A DNA stretch of 64,000 nucleotides, taken from assembly GCA_030248135.1 (NCBI GenBank), contig JASANC010003363.1:1-64000 (forward strand). The letters run 5' to 3'. Every line of letters begins with the position of its first letter. Position 1 is the stretch's first letter. Source of the DNA: Theristus sp. LFF4_11. Taxonomy: Eukaryota > Nematoda > Chromadorea > Monhysterida > Xyalidae. The notes below the pieces were generated by a model that was not told the DNA's origin, did not search any database, and worked only from the letters and a program-made list of their open reading frames with translations. A program made the position numbers and the translations under genes. This document shows positions 58,858-64,000 of this stretch, in pieces.

Positions 58858-59433
58858 TTTAATGTGCAATCGCCTCCCGAATGACTCCCGTATGGCGGGA
58901 CTTTCCAGATTTTGTTTGGGTGACCTCATTTACCCTTTTTCCAAACCGTTACCACCTCTTGTGTTTTTTACCCCCATAACGTCACTAATTGTCCCCAGCC
59001 CAAGTGAAAATACACATCCGACTTGAAATTCGATCAATTCTGATGATGTGTCGCGACGGCAGTACACGAAACAGCAACCAGACAACGTAGCGCTTGCAAA
59101 CGGAGCAGCTCAGACGCTCAAATTTAGATTGCGAGGCGAATCGTCACCTTATCTGTTTCGGAAAGTGTAAGCCAATCTTTGGGACGCTTAAAAACTTTAT
59201 CGCAGATGTTGTTGACGCCTGAAATCAGTCGGTAAAACGGTCCAAAATGGACTGCTGACGGTTTTACGAGGTAATATCAAAGAAATTTTTTGTTAAACTT
59301 TCGAAAAATTGTGCCAAAATTAAGGTTTTCAGAGCATATCAGAGGAAATTTTTTTGAATTAAAAAAATCGGCATTTTTGTTTTTTTTAATCACTTTTTTT
59401 TTAAATTTTGATTTTTGTTTAACAACCCCACTC
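58858..59433 (+). mobile_element. hAT-like family B, diverged copy
   Basis: Collinear with 7108-7834 from AATGTGCAATCGCCTCCCGA to TTGTTTAACAACCCC. Left terminal part missing or unrecognisable. It lies just upstream of PDS5. Confidence 0.65.
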
Positions 59434-59596
59434 CACACCGTCGCACAGATAGGTTTGCGATGAAAAACGCTCTTTTATTCTTCTTTTTATCACAGTTATC
59501 TGTTTATTTTATTGTTCTCTTATGTTTTATTAGGCAATTTTCGAAATCTCTGAAATAAAGAAAGACTAAAGAGAGCAGAGCAGACAGAACCAAAAA

Positions 59597-62500
59597 ATGG
59601 CGACGGCGGCTAACCAGCACCAGCGTCGCAAGCAAACGAATCCTTCTGTTAATTATCCACCGAATTGTTCAGAAATTCCGAAGGATTTAACGAATCATGA
59701 GATGATCCGTCGCTTAAAGGTCGGTTGCTTTGGAACAGTTGAAAACCCACCTAACGCTAACAGTAACACTCACATAACACTTTGGATTTGGTTTGGGGAA
59801 TCTCACTCATTCATAGTTGTTCCAGAGCTGGCGGTTGGGGCGGAAGCCGGCCGATATAGATAGCTGGAGGAAGCAAAGTTTCCAGACAGCTGCAAAATTT
59901 GGGGGGACGGACGAGGGCGGCGGGCGGGCATGTGACTTTGGGATGGTGGGCGCGTGCGGTCAAAATTTTGAAATTAGATGTATGGTATTATGGATTTGTT
60001 CAAACGTGTCCCGAGTCCCGACTAAAATGACGTCATTTGCTTTAAAAACGCCTGTTTGTCAAAGTACAGGCACTAAAATTTCAGTTTGGTGTGACTGATT
60101 CGACATTCTGCATTTGTTTACGGGAAGAAATCGGCTAAACGGAAAGTCTGGTTTGCTGCGAACCACAAGCGCATGTTTTGTGGCACATGACGTCATTTCA
60201 GGGAGACACGTTTGACGAAATAGGTCATAGTAGATGGATCGTCCTGTCTGTAGCGAGCGCAGCTGTAGGGCTTCTGTCTAGTTTTACTAGGTGGAAAATT
60301 CAAACCTCGCTGTAGACAGGACACATACGTGGAGAGACTGAAAGAGACCAATTGAAGATCTGATATGGTCTGAGCCGAGGTTTTTTAAGCTCGGGGCAGT
60401 ATTTGCCCGTTTTCGCCGGAGTTTGGTATTGTGGATTTATTCAAACGTGTCCGGACTAACGTGACGTCATTTTATTTAAAAACGCCCGTTTGTCAAAGTA
60501 CAGGCACTAAAATTTCAGTTTGGTGTGACTGATTCGACATTCACCATCGAAAAGTCTGGTTTGCTGTGAACGACAAGCGCATGTTTGGCGGCACATGACG
60601 TCATTTCAGTGGGACACGTTTAAAAAATAGGCCATACCTTAGGGCTTCCGTAACCGGTGGGATAAAAAAGGGTTGTTAAAAAAACAAAAATCGTCATTTT
60701 TGTTCACTGTTCACTTCCGATGTTCACTGCCGATCAAAACACGGACCCTTTACATTTAGACTTTTTATTCTCTAAAGTAGCATTTCATCTCGTGCTTTTT
60801 CAGTGGTGCTGTTGCTCTTCGAAGCACCCAAATTTTTTCCAATACACAAAAAGTGAGTTTTAGATATCAAAACACCTGAGACGTTTTAAAAAAATCTTAG
60901 AAGAATTCCAAGTTTCCCACACGCGCGGTTTCTGTTTGAAACTGGGTTCACAGACAGAGCTGCATAGTTTTTTTTGCATACAAGCATGGTGTGGTGATTG
61001 ATTTTCAACTTCAACATTAAAATGTTAAAAAAGCCGTTCCATTATTCAATCATGATAGGGTAGCTTTAGGTTTTGACAACAGCGCTACGCGACATGGACC
61101 AAAACAACGAGGCTGCCACCAGGTACCAAGCGTTGGCACGTTATTTGGTTGAACCTGAATTCTTGAAGCATTCGAGCCACGAAATTCGAATTTTGGTCGC
61201 GTGTGCCATTGCTGATTTGCTGAGAATTGCGGCACCCGACAATCCGTACACAGATCCGTTGGTTCTCAAAGTGTGTTTTTAATTTATGCCTCTTGAGTTA
61301 TTTGCTTTCTTTTAGTTTTTTTGCTGTTCGGTTTTGATAAAAAAGTTTTTTGCGCAATTACCAGGAAGCGCTGATATTTCTGATTCGCCAGCTTCGCGGC
61401 CTTGACGACCCGCGCTCAGCACAGTTTCCATCTTATTATCATCTTCTGGAGGTAGTTCGACGGACCACCAATTCTTGTTCATTTTTCAGCGCACCTTAAA
61501 CTGATGATTGCATGTTTCTGTTCAGAATCTGGCTGCTGTGCGCTCGTTGAATCTGGCCATTGACCTGGTTGACAATCAAGAAGTGCTTTGTCAGCTTCTG
61601 AAGCATTCGTTTGCCGTTTTGACGCACGAGGTCGTTTCGCAGCGGCTTTCATTTGCCCAATTTTTTCCGCAAGTTTTCGAAGTGAACTAGTGTTTCCGCC
61701 GGAATTAGGTACCTTAGGGTTTCTGGAACCGGTGTGCAAATAAATAACTGACAATTTGCGTTTTTGAGTTTAAAAAATTCAGCTTGCGCCCGCCGCAGCT
61801 CAAGTAATGTTTATTGGTTTCTAGCGGCTTCGCAAAGCGCACGAAGTGAAAGTAGCAAACTTGATAATCGAAATCATTGTGACATTCCTGAACGAAGTTG
61901 ATCACGTCAACATTCAAGCGATGGACCTGCTTTTTGAAAATATCGTTGAGCCGCGGAAAGTATGTTTGTTCTCGGTATTTATTTAAAAAAAAATAATGAC
62001 CAACAGATGCCAAGTTGCGGTTGTGTCACAGAGTCAATCGCCAGAAGCGCGTGAAGCAGCGAAAGAAGTGCTGCAGCGCAGCGAGGGCATGCTGGAGACG
62101 TACGTGCAAACGGTCAGTTGCAGCTGCTAGCAAGCCCGCCGCCGAGGCACACGGTCGCCAATGCTGCTCTCAGCTCAGAATATCATTTTTGACAAGACTT
62201 GCATTTGTTGTCCTTCGGGGATGTCGCGACCGCAGGCCACTGAAACCGAAACCCGGCTGAGTGAGATCACTGGTGTCCCCAGGACAGAGCGGCGCTTAGA
62301 GGCTGTCCCCCTCACGTGACAGGCGTACTGCTTTCACGAGATTGGGAGCCGTCCGTTCACCAAACCCGTTTCCGAAATCGGTGGGACGTCCTTCAAGCAG
62401 TTTACTGAACAGCTGTTCTGTTTCCATTGTTGATCATGTCATTGTGTTCTGAGAGAACCAGTAATAGCCTATAAATTTTAACCTGAACTTTACGTCTCCG

Positions 62501-64000
62501 CCAGTCATTGTATTGTGGATTTATTCAAACGTGTCCGGACTAAAATGACGTCATTTGCTTTAAAAACGCCCGTTTGTCAAAGTACAGGCACTAAAATGTC
62601 ATTTTGAATTTTTTGATGTTTCTGAGTCTGATTCGACGTTCCCCATTTGTTTGCGGGAAGAAACCAGCTAAACGGAAAGTCTGGTTTGCTGTGAACGACA
62701 AGCGCATGTTTGGCGGCACATGACGCCATTTCAGTGGGACACGTTTAAAAAATAGGTCATACTTTTTTCAGTTTTTCTCGATGGCTCTATCGAGTGCTGG
62801 TCAGATGTGTGAGAGCGGCCTAGTGACCAGTGGCAAAACGTACGCGGTCATCAGCGAGCTGTACACGATCGTTCCGGATGTGCTCAGCACTGTTTTGCCA
62901 CAGTTGGAATACAAATTACAGGTATTTGGTTGTTTCTTTCGTTCTGTTAATGGAAGGTACCCTTTCTGTTGGTTCTGCGACTCAATACGCGCATAGAAAG
63001 GTAAGAAGTTTTATGAGTGAAGCGGCATTTGAACATTGGTGGCTCGAGTCCCTGAAATATGACTTGATTCACTTTAGTTTTTAATCGGCAATTTAGTCGA
63101 TTTTGAATTGCCGCATCAAGGCATGAAACTAATTTTCATTCGACGTCAGCAAGTACATTTAGTCGCAGAACTAAACTGATGATAGTCTTTACAGACGCAC
63201 GCTGAGGCTGAACGGACGATTCGTAAACGATGTTTCAGATCTATTGGTGATTGATTTTCAAAGGAAGACCATTCATAAGTCAGACATTATAATTGCAGCT
63301 CTGAAACGCAGATTATCGTTTGTCAGTTTGCTTATGAAGTCTCTGTTGTTGTTCGGTGTGTTTATGTTGAAGAATTATAGTAAGAGCTAACTGAGCGAGA
63401 GACACCACGCGAACGGCACAACATCAGCACTCAGTTGCAGGTTGTGATTGTTGCAGGTTGAGGATGACAAGGAGCGCCAGAGCGTCACCCGGCACCTCGG
63501 TCGAATGTTTGGCATGGCCGACAGTAAACTGGCCGAAGAATATCCGCAGTTATGGACCGGCTTCCTTGGCAGGTACATTCGGTCATGGAAACAGCTTAAA
63601 AACGTTGTAAACTCCTTCGCAGATAAATATTCAATCAGGACATCCATTTTCAGCAAAATTGGTGGTATCTAGATTTAATCTGTGAATTAGATTTTTGTTC
63701 CATCCTTTATTTTAGAAAACGAAGAAAAAATTTGCATAGTTTTTACTTCCGACACGTGATTACACCGTCCACGCAACTCAAAAATACCAGGGAAGAATTT
63801 TGATTGAAGATGGTTCTGGTAGTTTCATCAAAAACGGTCTTATTCTTAAGCCGTCCCTGAAGGTAAACACAGCCGTGTCTTCCGCCAACAGTTCATGACA
63901 TGCCACATTACATTGCAAGAAATTATGTTTCTGCAGGTTTCTCGACAAAAAGACGGAAATTCGGCAGACATGCGTGTCGCTGTGCGTGCAGATCTTGACT
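59597..64000 (+). CDS. PDS5: PDS5 cohesin-associated protein (5' part, runs off window)
   Basis: Nuclear HEAT-repeat regulator of sister-chromatid cohesion that binds cohesin, WAPL and sororin-like factors. Exons: 59597-59719, 61070-61270, 61365-61451, 61526-61630, 61825-61959, 62032-62112, 62772-62921, 63457-63572, 63937-64000 (continues); one frame, 354 aa so far. Matches to human PDS5 in order: NYPPNCSEIPKDLT...RRLK, LRDMDQNNE, VRILVACAIADLLRI-type block (here EIRILVACAIADLLRIAAP), LRGLDDPRSAQF, KEVLQRSEGMLETYV, VLPQLEYKL, LGRMFG and LWTGFLGRF. The start ATG gives the expected short N-terminal extension. The 1.35-kb first intron carries two family E MITEs, and the 62.1-62.8 kb intron carries repeat D and another family E copy. 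Confidence 0.95.
59990..60228 (+). repeat. MITE family E, copy 2 (PDS5 intron 1)
   Basis: From TATTATGGATTTGTTCAAAC to GAAATAGGTCAT. Shares AAGTACAGGCACTAAAAT and GGTGTGACTGATTCGACATT with the other copies; TGACGTCA near both ends. Confidence 0.75.
60424..60640 (+). repeat. MITE family E, copy 3 (PDS5 intron 1)
   Basis: From GGTATTGTGGATTTATTCAA to AAATAGGCCATA. About 30 bp of the centre (between GATTCGACATT and AAAGTCTGG) is missing relative to copy 4. Confidence 0.75.
62508..62763 (+). repeat. MITE family E, copy 4 (PDS5 intron)
   Basis: From GTATTGTGGATTTATTCAAA to AAAATAGGTCATAC, ending a few bases before the acceptor of the next PDS5 exon. Terminal inverted repeats of about 45 bp, imperfect. 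Confidence 0.75.

Noticed and set aside
1..64000. tRNA, rRNA, CRISPR, bacterial operon or integrated virus
   Set aside because: No cloverleaf, rRNA core, spaced-repeat array, Shine-Dalgarno-linked gene set or viral gene was recognised by eye. A tRNAscan and Rfam run would be needed to exclude small RNA genes.

Overview
This window is nuclear DNA of an animal. The genes are split by many short GT-AG introns (mostly about 60-170 nt, often ending in TTTCAG). The products are animal-specific: integrin beta, an SH2 tyrosine kinase, a SAND factor, a BACK-kelch protein, PTTG1IP, animal-type phosphomevalonate kinase and the cohesin factor PDS5. The integrin tail and the Fer-like SH2-kinase style fit a nematode best, possibly a repeat-rich early-branching one. 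That assignment is an inference. No operon, rRNA, tRNA or CRISPR was recognised. All exon models were read by eye and checked for splice sites, phase and family similarity; no alignment was run.

Layout. 0.7-3.6 kb (-): tyrosine kinase with two SH2 domains. 3.6-8.0 kb: a MITE, a short palindromic tandem repeat, a 368-bp satellite and nested transposons. 8.1-9.4 kb (+): phosphomevalonate kinase. 9.8-12.6 kb (+): KH-like/Tudor protein with two Tudor cores. 13.2-15.7 kb (+): SAND-domain factor with a coiled coil. 16.0-18.0 and 23.4-25.8 kb (-): two members of an unrecognised membrane-protein family with matching intron phases. 18.3-20.5 kb (-): BACK-kelch protein. 21.1-21.3 kb (-): a secreted exon resembling the start of a serine protease. 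22.3-23.1, 26.7-28.1 kb: transposable elements. 28.2-32.0 kb (-): PTTG1IP homologue with a 1.9-kb palindromic element in its last intron. 32.1-35.2 kb: two hAT-like elements with exact 8-bp target-site duplications. 35.6-41.9 kb (+): complete 20-exon integrin beta. 42-52 kb: gene-poor, with two small genes that both begin MLGA and a poly-G tract. 52.4-59.5 kb: almost entirely nested repeats and C/G-homopolymer elements. 59.6 kb to the right edge (+): the 5' part of PDS5.

The genes do not form a pathway: they cover adhesion and signalling (kinase, integrin), isoprenoid synthesis (PMVK), RNA or germ-granule biology (Tudor), transcription (SAND), ubiquitin-adaptor type functions (kelch) and chromosome cohesion (PDS5). 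The most notable observations are the tandem-SH2 kinase, the integrin tail in which both NPxY tyrosines are Phe, the unrecognised gene pair, and a dense set of non-autonomous elements whose boundaries can be fixed by target-site duplications.
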